Source: Salipaludibacillus sp. LMS25 (GTDB taxonomy: Bacteria; Bacillota; Bacilli; Bacillales; Salisediminibacteriaceae). Taken from it: 64,000 nucleotides of DNA. Every line of letters begins with the position of its first letter. Position 1 is the stretch's first letter. A program made the position numbers and the translations under genes. Of this stretch, positions 16,968-25,813 are shown one piece after another. The stretch lies in the NCBI RefSeq assembly GCF_024362805.1, contig NZ_CP093299.1, positions 4,000,001-4,064,000 of the forward strand, given 5' to 3'. The notes beneath the pieces are model-generated. The model was given only the letters and a program-made list of their open reading frames with translations, did no database searches and had not been told where the DNA came from.

Positions 16968-17378
16968 GGTCCATCTCCTAACGTGCTAATTTTAAACTAT
17001 AGTAACATGAAAGGGAGGAAACAATCTATAGATTTAACACATTAATTTAATAAAGTGTCGAAAAGTTCAATCAAATGTCATATACCTGAATTTGAGATGA
17101 ATCAAATAGGCATTATTATGAAAGTGAAACATTTTCCGATTTAGTTGGCTATTACTCGAATTCTGTGCGCTGATGATTTGTGCCGTCGGTAAGGTAATGT
17201 CCTATTTCGAAGTGTTACCCTTTATTAAAAGCGAGTAGATGGATGGCATAGCACCATTTACTCTCACCGTTTCTGGCTAGAAGTAACTAATAAAAAATGG
17301 AATTGAAACTCCTATATGTAGGATGTAAACTTAAATTAAGAAGGTTAGTTAAACATGTGAATTTAAAGGAGACAGCAT
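16968..17378. other. serA / Crp-Fnr divergent intergenic region with a long hairpin
   Basis: The region carries the divergent promoters of serA (minus) and the regulator gene (plus). GAGTAGATGG (17233-17242) pairs with CCATTTACTC (17253-17262), a ten-pair stem with one G-T pair. Read on the minus strand it is followed by GCTTTTAATAAAG, so it could act as a weak terminator in a serA leader. I looked for T-box features and did not find the conserved motif. Confidence 0.4.
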
Positions 17379-18017
17379 ATGTGGGAGAAAATTATGCAGA
17401 AATCAGCTCTGTTTGAAGGGTTGTCAAAAGACGAATTAAAGCCTGTTATTGAAATGGGGAGAAAATTAAACTTAAAAGATAAAGAAACGTTATTTTTTGA
17501 AGGGGAAGAAAAAAATGCATTTTACATATTAGGTAAAGGGACTGTACTCATTAGTAAGCTAACCGAAGAAGGTAGTGAAAGTTTAATTAACGTATTAGGC
17601 GAAGGCGAAACGTTTCCGCATACGGGTTTTTTTAAAAAAACGTCTTACCCTGGAACTGCAACAGCTAAAAAAGATGTCACTGTCCTCGCTATCCCGATAG
17701 ACAAATTTGAGCTATTTATTCGCGAAAATCCAGACCTCATGTTTCGAATAATAGAGATGATGAACTCTAAAATCATTTATTTACAGAAGAAATTAAATGA
17801 AGTCTTGTCTTTAAATGTGGCCTCCCGCTTAAAAGCCGCACTGGCTTATTTACATGATACCCAAGGTAAGCATATTATTTTGACACATCAAGAATTAGGG
17901 AACATTATCGGTGCTTCACGCGAAACAGTAAGTAGACAACTAAAAAAATGGGAACGAGAAGGCTGGCTTGAAGTTAAAAAAGATAAAATTATCCTTAACT
18001 CAACGGTTGAATTATAA
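17379..18017 (+). CDS. Crp/Fnr family transcriptional regulator
   Basis: A 212-residue protein with a cyclic-nucleotide-binding-like beta-barrel (about residues 10-120), a dimerisation helix (LMFRIIEMMNSKIIYLQKKL) and a C-terminal winged helix with HTH motif LTHQELGNIIGASRETVSRQ. No iron-sulfur cysteine cluster is visible, so it is not a canonical Fnr. The ATG follows AAAGGAGACAGCAT. It stands alone, convergent with the ferredoxin gene, which may hint at a redox-related role; this is inference. Confidence 0.88.
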   Translation: MWEKIMQKSALFEGLSKDELKPVIEMGRKLNLKDKETLFFEGEEKNAFYILGKGTVLISKLTEEGSESLINVLGEGETFPHTGFFKKTSYPGTATAKKDVTVLAIPIDKFELFIRENPDLMFRIIEMMNSKIIYLQKKLNEVLSLNVASRLKAALAYLHDTQGKHIILTHQELGNIIGASRETVSRQLKKWEREGWLEVKKDKIILNSTVEL

Positions 18018-18043
18018 GCAATCGATGCACATAAAGCAACTAA

Positions 18044-18068
18044 AAAACCACCGGATAATACCGGTGGC
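18044..18068 (-). terminator. fer terminator (shared with the regulator gene)
   Basis: CCACCGG (18049-18055) pairs with CCGGTGG (18062-18068) around ATAATA. On the minus strand the stem is followed by TTTTTTAG, ending fer. Confidence 0.8.
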
Positions 18069-18078
18069 CGATATTTGC

Positions 18079-18675
<597 letters not shown>

Positions 18676-19743
18676 ATGGATTTTCTTCAGTTTTTGATAT
18701 TACAGCTACTTCATAAATGTCGAGGCGAACGAAGCTTAAATGGTATTATTCACCTTTTAAGAGGGAAAAGGTCAGCCCAAACAATTCAAGATATTATGCT
18801 CTTTGATTTACAACCTTATGCAGCTATGTTAAAGCATTGGAAACAGTATGACGTAAATAGCAATGTGACAGAATTAAAAGTGAAAGGTTTGATCCGTAAT
18901 ACTGAAAAAGTAGCGTGTCTCACGGGAGTGGGACTTAAAAAGTTAAAGGACGCAACCGTGCTATATGAAATTCCTCTCCAGTTTAATGGTTTAAAATATG
19001 AATGGGATAATACTGCAGAGCATGTGTGGCAAAGCATAGCTCTACTCGTTCAATCCATTTCTTATTTAAAATTGAATCAATCGCAATTCATACCTATTAG
19101 TTATCATCATTCAGCACAGGCTACAGTAAGAAATATAGTATTAAAACACGGCAATGTATCGCGTATGGGGGAACAAGTGTATAACGAATTAACGAATATG
19201 CTACAGACACTGCCGGACGAAAAAGCGGCTCTTTTCGTTAAGCGACTTACGTCTAGTGATAGCGTGGGCAAAACATATGACCAGCTAGCTAGCCATTTTC
19301 ACAACGATGCCCTATATACTTTTATACTATTTAGAGAGGTCATACATATAGTCATTCGTCACATTAAACAAACGTCAAAATACCCTATTTTATCACAGGT
19401 GGTCCCTGAAAAAAGGATGCCTCTTAATTTAACCTATACGGCTGAAATAACGCGAAAGCTATTGATGAACGGCTATACACGTGACGAAATAGCTAATAGA
19501 AGAACGTTAAAAAAGAGCACGATAGAAGATCATATCATAGAAATCGCGATCCACGATGAGAACTTTAATTATCAGCCCTATATCACCACTGAACAGTTGT
19601 TATTGATTGAAAAAACAGCGAAAAAGCTCCAAACAAACAAGCTAAAAATCATTAAGGATCATTTGAATGAAAATGTAAGTTACTTCCAAATAAGACTTGC
19701 ATTATCTAGAAAAAGGAGAGACCTCCATGCAAACGATACATGA
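18676..19743 (+). CDS. ypbB: YpbB-like helix-turn-helix protein preceding recQ
   Basis: A 355-residue protein, similar in length to B. subtilis YpbB (352). The C-terminal part (about residues 265-345) is a helix-turn-helix domain of the kind found attached to RecQ helicases (TRKLLMNGYTRDEIANRRTL and KSTIEDHIIEIAI). The rest is not a known enzyme domain. It overlaps the recQ start by 17 bases, so the two proteins probably work together in DNA repair or recombination. GAGAGAGGAGAAAAGTA precedes the ATG. Confidence 0.85.
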   Translation: MDFLQFLILQLLHKCRGERSLNGIIHLLRGKRSAQTIQDIMLFDLQPYAAMLKHWKQYDVNSNVTELKVKGLIRNTEKVACLTGVGLKKLKDATVLYEIPLQFNGLKYEWDNTAEHVWQSIALLVQSISYLKLNQSQFIPISYHHSAQATVRNIVLKHGNVSRMGEQVYNELTNMLQTLPDEKAALFVKRLTSSDSVGKTYDQLASHFHNDALYTFILFREVIHIVIRHIKQTSKYPILSQVVPEKRMPLNLTYTAEITRKLLMNGYTRDEIANRRTLKKSTIEDHIIEIAIHDENFNYQPYITTEQLLLIEKTAKKLQTNKLKIIKDHLNENVSYFQIRLALSRKRRDLHANDT

Positions 19744-21247
19744 TATTTTAAGAAACGAGTTTGGTTATACATCTTTCCGAGAAGGCCAGCAACCTATCAT
19801 TGAAGCCGTATTAACTAAAAAAGATGTACTAGCCATACTACCTACAGGGACAGGGAAAACGTTGTGTTATCATTTGCCGTCTAAAATGATTAATGGCCTG
19901 ACTCTAGTTGTTTCCCCACTTGTATCTCTAATGGAAGATCAAGTAACACAAATGAGAGCTAACGGTGAGAAAAGAGTAGCCCATCTAAGTAGTATGTTAA
20001 ATACATCGGAAAAGTATGATATTATAAATCATCTGACTCGGTTCAAATTAATTTTTGTCTCTCCTGAAATGCTCACAATGTCTTTTATTTTATCTAAACT
20101 CTCAAAAATGACTATCTCCCTTTTTGTGGTCGATGAAGCCCATTGTATTTCCCAATGGGGCCATGAATTCCGAACGGATTATTTGCGGCTTAAAGATATT
20201 AGAAAAACAGTTGGAAATCCTCCGTGTCTAGCATTAACGGCGACGGCTACCCCTAAAGTGGAGAAAGATATTTGCTATCACTTGGATATGAAAAACGCAT
20301 GTGTTTATCGTCTTCCAGTTAACAGGAATAATATATTTATGACAGTTGAAAAATATGAAACTCAAACTGAAAAAGAAATACGATTTGATGAGCTTATCAC
20401 TGAAGCAGAAACACCAGCCATCGTTTATACAGGTACACGTCAGAAAGCAGAGCAGACAGCTGAATCTTTACAAAAAAAAGGGTGGCGACGTACGGCTTAT
20501 TATCATGGTGGCATGACTAAAGAGGATCGCTTATTAGTACAACAGCAATTTTTATATCACGACATTGATATTATTTGCTGCACGAACGCCTTTGGGATGG
20601 GAATAAATAAGCCAGATGTTCGAAGTGTGTTTCATTTACATGTCCCAACTTCAGTGGAACACTATGTTCAAGAGATTGGCCGCGCCGGTAGGGATGGAAG
20701 GCAAAGCACAGCGTATATGATTTTTTGTGACGAGGACGTTATCTTACCTGGGGCATTCATAGAAGAAGAATTTCCAGAAAGTGGGGTCATAACAGAGATG
20801 TTGTCACATGTAGATATTGTAGGGAAAACGTTTAAAGAAGGAGCCTTACTTTTTCAACTCCCTGAAAAACAAGAAAAGATGCTGTATTATCATTTGGAAA
20901 AACGGCAGTTAATCGCAGACGGAATGTTTACTGAACAGGCTAGTAGCACACAGGTTGCTGATGAGCTTATCCATTATTTTGAGGAAAGAAAAAAAGAGAA
21001 ACACCACTTACTATGGCAAATGCGGGCGTTAGCAGAAACGGCTCAATGTCTTAGGGAGAAAGTAGCTCACTATTTTCACGAAACAGTCGGTGACAAGCCT
21101 GATTGGTGTTGTAATAAATGCCACTCTTTAATGATGTATGAGCAAACGCTTAATAAATCGCAAAGAATTGAATGTGACCCTCAGAGAGATGAACAAGCTT
21201 GGCAAACGACATTGAAGCGGATGTTAACCGTTTGCGACGGAGAATAA
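19727..21247 (+). CDS. recQ: ATP-dependent DNA helicase RecQ family (RecS-like)
   Basis: A 506-residue helicase, similar to B. subtilis RecS (496) and shorter than full RecQ because it lacks an HRDC domain. Walker A is LPTGTGKTL near residue 41, the DEAH box is VVDEAHCISQWGHEFR near 137, and motif VI is QEIGRAGRDGR near 315. Four C-terminal cysteines (CLREK, DWCCNKC) suggest a zinc site. The ATG at 19727 is chosen for its GGAG; an upstream in-frame ATG at 19697 lies within ypbB. Confidence 0.93.
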   Translation: MQTIHDILRNEFGYTSFREGQQPIIEAVLTKKDVLAILPTGTGKTLCYHLPSKMINGLTLVVSPLVSLMEDQVTQMRANGEKRVAHLSSMLNTSEKYDIINHLTRFKLIFVSPEMLTMSFILSKLSKMTISLFVVDEAHCISQWGHEFRTDYLRLKDIRKTVGNPPCLALTATATPKVEKDICYHLDMKNACVYRLPVNRNNIFMTVEKYETQTEKEIRFDELITEAETPAIVYTGTRQKAEQTAESLQKKGWRRTAYYHGGMTKEDRLLVQQQFLYHDIDIICCTNAFGMGINKPDVRSVFHLHVPTSVEHYVQEIGRAGRDGRQSTAYMIFCDEDVILPGAFIEEEFPESGVITEMLSHVDIVGKTFKEGALLFQLPEKQEKMLYYHLEKRQLIADGMFTEQASSTQVADELIHYFEERKKEKHHLLWQMRALAETAQCLREKVAHYFHETVGDKPDWCCNKCHSLMMYEQTLNKSQRIECDPQRDEQAWQTTLKRMLTVCDGE

Positions 21248-21249
21248 AA

Positions 21250-21825
21250 GTGAAGAAACAGGCTGAAATAATAAAACACATGTCAGATAAAGAGCTGCTT
21301 ATCAACTTGTATGTGACACAGTTGATCATGTTAACCATTGCGTTGTTTACAAGTTGGCTTCTCACTAATAACGTAGTTGCTTTTTTAAACATCATCGAAT
21401 TAAGAAATGATCATGTTGTTATAGGTTTAGCTTTTGGTATCATTGTCGTGACGTTTGAACTTTTTTTATTCCGTACATTACCATATTCGTGGTTTGATGA
21501 TGGGGGGATTAATAATCGTGTTTTTTCTAGAAGACATCCTCTTCATATTGTTGTCTTATCGGCAGTCGTTGCTATTAGTGAAGAAGTTTTATTCCGTGGT
21601 GTCATCCAAAGTTATGCCGGTCTGTGGGTAGCGTCGCTTCTATTTACACTGATTCATTTTCGTTATTTGGCCAATCGATTTTTGGTGATTTTCACGGTTT
21701 TAGTAAGCGTTTCGTTAGGTGTCCTATTTGAATTGACAGATAATTTACTCACCGTCATTGTAGCACACTTTATTATAGATTGCTTACTTGGTCTTTACAT
21801 TCGATACTTTCACAATAAACGTTAA
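21250..21825 (+). CDS. ypbD: CPBP family intramembrane glutamic endopeptidase (YpbD)
   Basis: A polytopic membrane protein of the Rce1/CAAX-protease-like family. Conserved motifs are SEEVLFRG near residue 108 (EExxxR), FTLIHF and a C-terminal HFIIDC helix. A GTG start at 21250 is preferred: GGAGA lies six bases upstream and the product (191 residues) fits B. subtilis YpbD (189). A TTG at 21199 would overlap recQ by 49 bases. It follows recQ directly in the operon. Substrate unknown. Confidence 0.85.
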   Translation: MKKQAEIIKHMSDKELLINLYVTQLIMLTIALFTSWLLTNNVVAFLNIIELRNDHVVIGLAFGIIVVTFELFLFRTLPYSWFDDGGINNRVFSRRHPLHIVVLSAVVAISEEVLFRGVIQSYAGLWVASLLFTLIHFRYLANRFLVIFTVLVSVSLGVLFELTDNLLTVIVAHFIIDCLLGLYIRYFHNKR

Positions 21826-21916
21826 AAGGTAACTAGTCGTATGAGTTTTATCGTGGTACATTGTATTTATAAGTATAGGTGTTTAGAACGATAAAACGAC
21901 AAACGAGGTGATACCT

Positions 21917-22174
21917 TTGTCACAGATTAAACCGAATAAGAAGAATGAGGATAACATAAAGAATCAGATGGGCGAAGGGGAACCTCATCCACCTACGCAT
22001 GAGTTTCCGCCTAGAAGTACTGTTCACAAAAAAGTATCGCGTCCCTCATCACGGGCAGCGAAAAGAAAAAAGCGGAAAAAATTCCGAATTCCTCTTGTTA
22101 CTATCTGGCTTGTACTTTTTTTCCTCATAGTTGGACTCGTATTAACGTATCCATTTTGGATTACGAGATTATAA
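21917..22174 (+). CDS. Short YpbE-like membrane protein
   Basis: An 85-residue protein with a long hydrophilic, lysine- and proline-containing N-terminus (KRKKRKKFRIP near residue 50) and one C-terminal membrane helix. Its place after ypbD and before ypbF equals that of ypbE in B. subtilis, whose product has a similar cytoplasmic-plus-helix start followed by a long LysM part. The LysM part is absent here. The TTG at 21917 fits the GAGGTGAT site better than the GTG at 21908, which lies inside it. Assignment as ypbE is by position only. Confidence 0.6.
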   Translation: MSQIKPNKKNEDNIKNQMGEGEPHPPTHEFPPRSTVHKKVSRPSSRAAKRKKRKKFRIPLVTIWLVLFFLIVGLVLTYPFWITRL

Positions 22175-22253
22175 TACTAAGTGGGTTTTCACTGACTTAG
22201 TTGTCCTACTCCCATGAATGCATGCATAGGATTTAAATGGGGGTGACATGATT

Positions 22254-22694
22254 ATGAATGAAAAGGTAACCACAGAGCAGGAAAGTATGGATGCTTACAT
22301 GATCAGAGCGATTATCAAAGCAAAAAATAAAGAAAAAGCTGCAGAAAAAAAACTTATAAGAGTCGGTTTTCTCGTAATTTTTAGTTTAATAAGCCTTACA
22401 GTTTATGTGTTTAAAAATTGGATGCATTGGTTTCAAGTGGAAGGCTCTATTTTTCAAACTATCATCACTGACCCATATATTCTTTTCTTAACAATACTGT
22501 TTATCATTACGTTTGCTTGGCTGCAGCAGGTGACATTAAAGTTTGAAAAAGCTGAAAAAGATTACGATCAATTAAAAGAAGATATGATTGACCGGGCGGC
22601 AGATATTTGGTCATCCCCTGATGATTGGAAAAAACGCCCAGATATTTTTCGGGAATTAAAAGAAAAGCATGATATTAACCTTTATCATAAATAA
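22254..22694 (+). CDS. ypbF: YpbF-like membrane protein
   Basis: A 146-residue protein with two membrane helices (about 36-54 and 74-94) and charged ends, similar in size to B. subtilis YpbF (147), whose function is unknown. The ATG at 22254 fits GGGGGTG eight bases upstream; the in-frame ATG at 22248 is too close. It is separated from the ypbE-like gene by 79 bases. Confidence 0.75.
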   Translation: MNEKVTTEQESMDAYMIRAIIKAKNKEKAAEKKLIRVGFLVIFSLISLTVYVFKNWMHWFQVEGSIFQTIITDPYILFLTILFIITFAWLQQVTLKFEKAEKDYDQLKEDMIDRAADIWSSPDDWKKRPDIFRELKEKHDINLYHK

Positions 22695-22836
22695 CACCCT
22701 TTAGGTAAAAACGGTTCAGCCGTGTTAAATGCCTTACTTTCTCCTCTTAAAGGTCAATGGACGAATGACGCGTTCACACATAGCGAATGCAATCATATAC
22801 TAAATATGACAAGTAGTGAGAGTGTGAGGTGAAACT

Positions 22837-22983
22837 ATGGCAGCTTCAGGTGAAACGACATTTGAACCCATTATGACAACGGTCTTTATCGTTATTGTTT
22901 TAGCCATGATATTCGATTTAGGAAAAGAAGTGGATGATCCGGAGATAGAGAACATTCTTATAGTGGAAACGCTAGACAATTGA
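22837..22983 (+). CDS. Small membrane protein (48 residues)
   Basis: ATG at 22837 has a GAGGTGA ribosome site five bases upstream. The product starts MAASGETTFEPIMTTVFIVI, has one membrane helix (about residues 11-27), and ends in an acidic tail with DDPEIENILI. The stop is at 22981. A neighbouring small gene starts 28 bases later. I do not recognise the family. The good ribosome site and clear one-helix topology make a real gene likely. Confidence 0.6.
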   Translation: MAASGETTFEPIMTTVFIVIVLAMIFDLGKEVDDPEIENILIVETLDN

Positions 22984-23011
22984 TTAACCGCCGTTCTAAG
23001 GTGTGATGACT

Positions 23012-23293
23012 GTGTCAAATCGTAGGAAAGGATCGGGAGCAGGCACTTATAAAATAGATAGAGAAACACAAGAGCTTTTTAAAAAAATGACGCCACAGAA
23101 ATTAGCGATCATTATCGCCTTATTGACAGATGCCCTACGGGTAAGAGCCGTTCTATTAGACGTGGATCATAATGTAGAAGTGGTACTGCAAGGTAATTTG
23201 AAAGGGCATGAGGTAAACAACTTACTAAAAGAATTAAACAACATCCCGTTAGAAAAATGGCTTGCAATGTTACAAAAGTTCAACAAATCATAA
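23012..23293 (+). CDS. Conserved-type hypothetical small protein
   Basis: A 93-residue soluble, basic protein. A GTG at 23012 has AAGGTG eight bases upstream; an ATG at 23006 and GTG at 23003 are alternatives too near to it. The sequence MTPQKLAIIIALLTDALRVR and a later LLKELNNIPLEKWLAMLQKF look like amphipathic helices. It follows the small membrane gene closely and probably forms a pair with it. Function unknown. Confidence 0.65.
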   Translation: MSNRRKGSGAGTYKIDRETQELFKKMTPQKLAIIIALLTDALRVRAVLLDVDHNVEVVLQGNLKGHEVNNLLKELNNIPLEKWLAMLQKFNKS

Positions 23294-23437
23294 GGCGATT
23301 TAACATGAGAGGTATTTAAGTTGTAAAGTGTCGTTAATAACTTTTCTTCTTAGGAGTAGGCGTTATTAATAAATACAGTTAAATAGTGTATGGCAGTCTA
23401 AAAACTGTTACGATCTTATCTCTAAAGCAGTGTTTAC

Positions 23438-23592
23438 CCCACTCTTAAGGGGCAGTAAAACCCCCCACCTCAAAACTTAAGAAGATCGAAACGTTTAGGT
23501 GGGGGATAAACCGCCCCTAAAGGTCCCATAAGTTAAACGAACAATCAGTGGTTGATGAAGGAAAACGCCCACTGATTGAAGCTTAGCTTTAT
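23438..23592 (+). repeat. Structured intergenic repeat, A module, copy 1
   Basis: A 155-base unit about 90 percent identical by eye to A2 (38942-39095). Pairings: GGGGC 23449-23453 with GCCCC 23513-23517; CCCCCACCT 23462-23470 with AGGTGGGGG 23497-23505; loop AACTTA 23474-23479 can pair with TAAGTT 23529-23534 as a pseudoknot; CAATCAGTGG 23542-23551 pairs with CCACTGATTG 23569-23578. The unit ends AAGCTTAGCTTTAT. Confidence 0.75.
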
Positions 23593-23648
23593 TTTTCGGT
23601 TTAAGCTTTGTTATACCCTTTTTTAACCCTGCCATTAATAGTTTATGG

Positions 23649-23684
23649 ACCGTACTCAATGTGACTATTGAGCACGGTTTTTTT
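23649..23684 (+). terminator. Strong terminator between A1 and B1
   Basis: ACCGTACTCAAT (23649-23660) pairs with ATTGAGCACGGT (23667-23678) with one mismatch, followed by seven T residues. No gene ends near it; it is 356 bases past the last stop codon, so it may end an RNA that includes A1. Confidence 0.75.
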
Positions 23685-23824
23685 AGCACAGATCGTCCGT
23701 AAAACCCCGGCCTGAAAATAGAGATAAGTCTATATAGGTGTGAGAAAACGGACACTAATGTCCTCGTTCACTCAATCAGTGGGAGAAGAACGAAAACTCC
23801 CACTGATTGGAGGTTCGTTTTATT
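23685..23824 (+). repeat. Structured intergenic repeat, B module, copy 1
   Basis: The fullest B copy. GTCCGT 23695-23700 pairs with ACGGAC 23748-23753; inside it CCTG 23711-23714 with TAGG 23735-23738 and TAGA 23719-23722 with TCTA 23729-23732; then a 13-pair hairpin CAATCAGTGGGAG 23773-23785 with CTCCCACTGATTG 23797-23809. It ends GGTTCGTTTTATT. Related copies: 39096, 40084, 44032 and (minus) 52568. Confidence 0.75.
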
Positions 23825-23936
23825 AAAAATGACTTGGATTTTTAAGTTAAATGAAGTATGTTAAAGAGTAATTCGCCAAAAGATAAAAAAATGATAAAAT
23901 ATTAGCGTATGAGAGTGGAGAGAAGGAGAGTGGAAA

Positions 23937-25628
23937 ATGACGAAGACAGAGAAACGAGTGAGATCAGATATTGAAATTGCTCAAGCAAGTCAAATGGTAC
24001 CTATAAGTGACATTGTGAGAACATTACAGTTAACAGACGACGAATGGGAGCCATTTGGACGTTACAAGGCAAAATTATCTCTCTCCGTAATGGAGCGGTT
24101 AAAGGATCAGTCTAATGGGAAAATTATCCTTGTGACAGCGATCAATCCTACTCCTGCCGGGGAAGGAAAATCGACGGTGACAGTTGGATTAGGTCAAGCT
24201 TTAAACAAACTTAATAAACAGACAGTTATTGCTCTTAGAGAACCTTCATTAGGTCCTACAATGGGGATAAAAGGGGGAGCAGCAGGTGGAGGTTATTCCC
24301 AAGTTGTTCCAATGGAAGATATTAACTTACACTTTACAGGTGATATCCACGCTATAACGTCCGCACACAATGCGTTAGCTGCATTAATCGACAACCACCT
24401 GCATCAAGGTAATGAGTTAAACATTGATCCACGTCGAATCGTTTGGAAACGGGTCATCGATATGAACGATCGTGCCCTTCGCGAAGTCATTATTGGACTC
24501 GGTGGTCCTCAACAAGGTGTGCCACGTGAATCAGGCTTTGATATTACTGTGGCGTCTGAAATAATGGCCATTCTTTGTCTCGCTATAAATTTAGCAGATT
24601 TAAAAGAGCGTCTTGCACGTATTGTTGTAGGGTACACGTATGAAGGAAATCCAGTGACAGTAAAAGATTTACAGGCTGAAGGGGCTTTAACGTTACTTCT
24701 AAAAAATGCATTGAAGCCTAATCTCGTGCAAACCCTCGAAAATACACCGGCCATCATTCATGGAGGTCCTTTTGCTAATATTGCTCACGGTTGTAATAGC
24801 GTGATCGCTACTAAAATGGCAGCGAAGTTAGGTGACTATGTTGTAACAGAGGCTGGTTTTGGAGCTGATCTTGGGGCTGAAAAATTCCTTGATATAAAAA
24901 CACGGGCTGGCAATATCGACCCAAGTCTTGTAGTCATTGTGGCGACAATACGAGCACTGAAAATGCATGGAGGGGTTCCAAAAGACCAGCTAGAACAAGA
25001 GAATTTATCAGCACTTGAACAGGGACTTGCAAATTTACATAAGCATGTTGAAACAATTAAAGCCTTCGGTCTTCCTCACGTTGTGGCAATAAACAGATTT
25101 ATGAATGACACAGAGGCTGAAGTGTCATTGTTGACAAGCTGGTGTAACAACCAAGGAATTAATGTAGAACTAGCCGATGTGTGGGCAAAGGGAGGCGAAG
25201 GTGGAAAACGATTAGCTGAGCGAGTTGTAGCAGAAATCAATAAGAAGACTAATCATTTCACTCCTATCTATTCACTTAACGACTCATTAAAAATGAAAAT
25301 AAAAAAAGTTGCCTCGATCGTCTATGGTGCTGAAGATGTGTCGTTTTCAGCAGAAGCTGAAAAACAAATAGCTCAATTTAATGAATTAGGTTGGGGGAAA
25401 TACCCTATTTGCATGGCGAAAACACCTTACTCCCTTTCTGATGATCCAGCTTTACTAGGGCGTCCGGAAAACTTCACTCTTTCCATACGGGAGCTTAAAC
25501 CATCAATTGGAGCGGGTTTTATCGTTGTGTTAACTGGCAATGTTTTAACTATGCCAGGATTACCAAAAAATCCTGCTGCACTCCGCATGGACGTGGACAG
25601 TGATGGGAAAGCTGTGGGCTTATTCTAA
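23937..25628 (+). CDS. fhs: Formate-tetrahydrofolate ligase
   Basis: A 563-residue enzyme that joins formate to tetrahydrofolate using ATP, feeding one-carbon metabolism. The P-loop-like [18 protein letters not shown] lies near residue 72, and [20 protein letters not shown] near 99. Length is typical (about 555-560). GAGAAGGAGAGTGGAAA precedes the ATG. B. subtilis lacks fhs; here it lies between the ypbF group and ypbG. It is a single-gene unit with its own terminator. Confidence 0.97.
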   Translation: MTKTEKRVRSDIEIAQASQMVPISDIVRTLQLTDDEWEPFGRYKAKLSLSVMERLKDQSNGKIILVTAINPTPAGEGKSTVTVGLGQALNKLNKQTVIALREPSLGPTMGIKGGAAGGGYSQVVPMEDINLHFTGDIHAITSAHNALAALIDNHLHQGNELNIDPRRIVWKRVIDMNDRALREVIIGLGGPQQGVPRESGFDITVASEIMAILCLAINLADLKERLARIVVGYTYEGNPVTVKDLQAEGALTLLLKNALKPNLVQTLENTPAIIHGGPFANIAHGCNSVIATKMAAKLGDYVVTEAGFGADLGAEKFLDIKTRAGNIDPSLVVIVATIRALKMHGGVPKDQLEQENLSALEQGLANLHKHVETIKAFGLPHVVAINRFMNDTEAEVSLLTSWCNNQGINVELADVWAKGGEGGKRLAERVVAEINKKTNHFTPIYSLNDSLKMKIKKVASIVYGAEDVSFSAEAEKQIAQFNELGWGKYPICMAKTPYSLSDDPALLGRPENFTLSIRELKPSIGAGFIVVLTGNVLTMPGLPKNPAALRMDVDSDGKAVGLF

Positions 25629-25676
25629 AGTGCGTTTACTTAGGAGAGTACAAATACTCTTCTTACTTGATGACAT

Positions 25677-25711
25677 GCCGACGGGAAAAAATAGTGCCGT
25701 CGGTATTTTTC
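25677..25711 (+). terminator. fhs terminator
   Basis: CCGACGG (25678-25684) pairs with CCGTCGG (25697-25703), followed by TATTTTTC. A second small hairpin GAGAGTA/TACTCT lies at 25643-25660. Confidence 0.75.
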
Positions 25712-25813
25712 TATCTTAAAAATATGTACACAATACGTTAATTATTTTTGACATTTGTTCAGCGATACTTTAGCGGTATTTGTGTGACGAGATAACAACA
25801 TAGGAGTTCGGTT

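Larger units (their letters stand above)
23294..23936. other. Gene-free region holding repeat modules A1 and B1
   Basis: This 643-base gap ahead of fhs holds repeat A1, a strong terminator and repeat B1, listed separately. The first 140 bases (23294-23437) show nothing I can name. A weak fhs promoter region lies at 23850-23920. Confidence 0.6.

Noticed and set aside
16968..17378. T-box or other known riboswitch ahead of serA
   Set aside because: I found no conserved T-box motif or other familiar aptamer core on the minus strand.
23495..23755. 86-codon minus-strand frame across A1 and B1
   Set aside because: It lies wholly in structured repeats and is not preserved in the A2/B2 copies.
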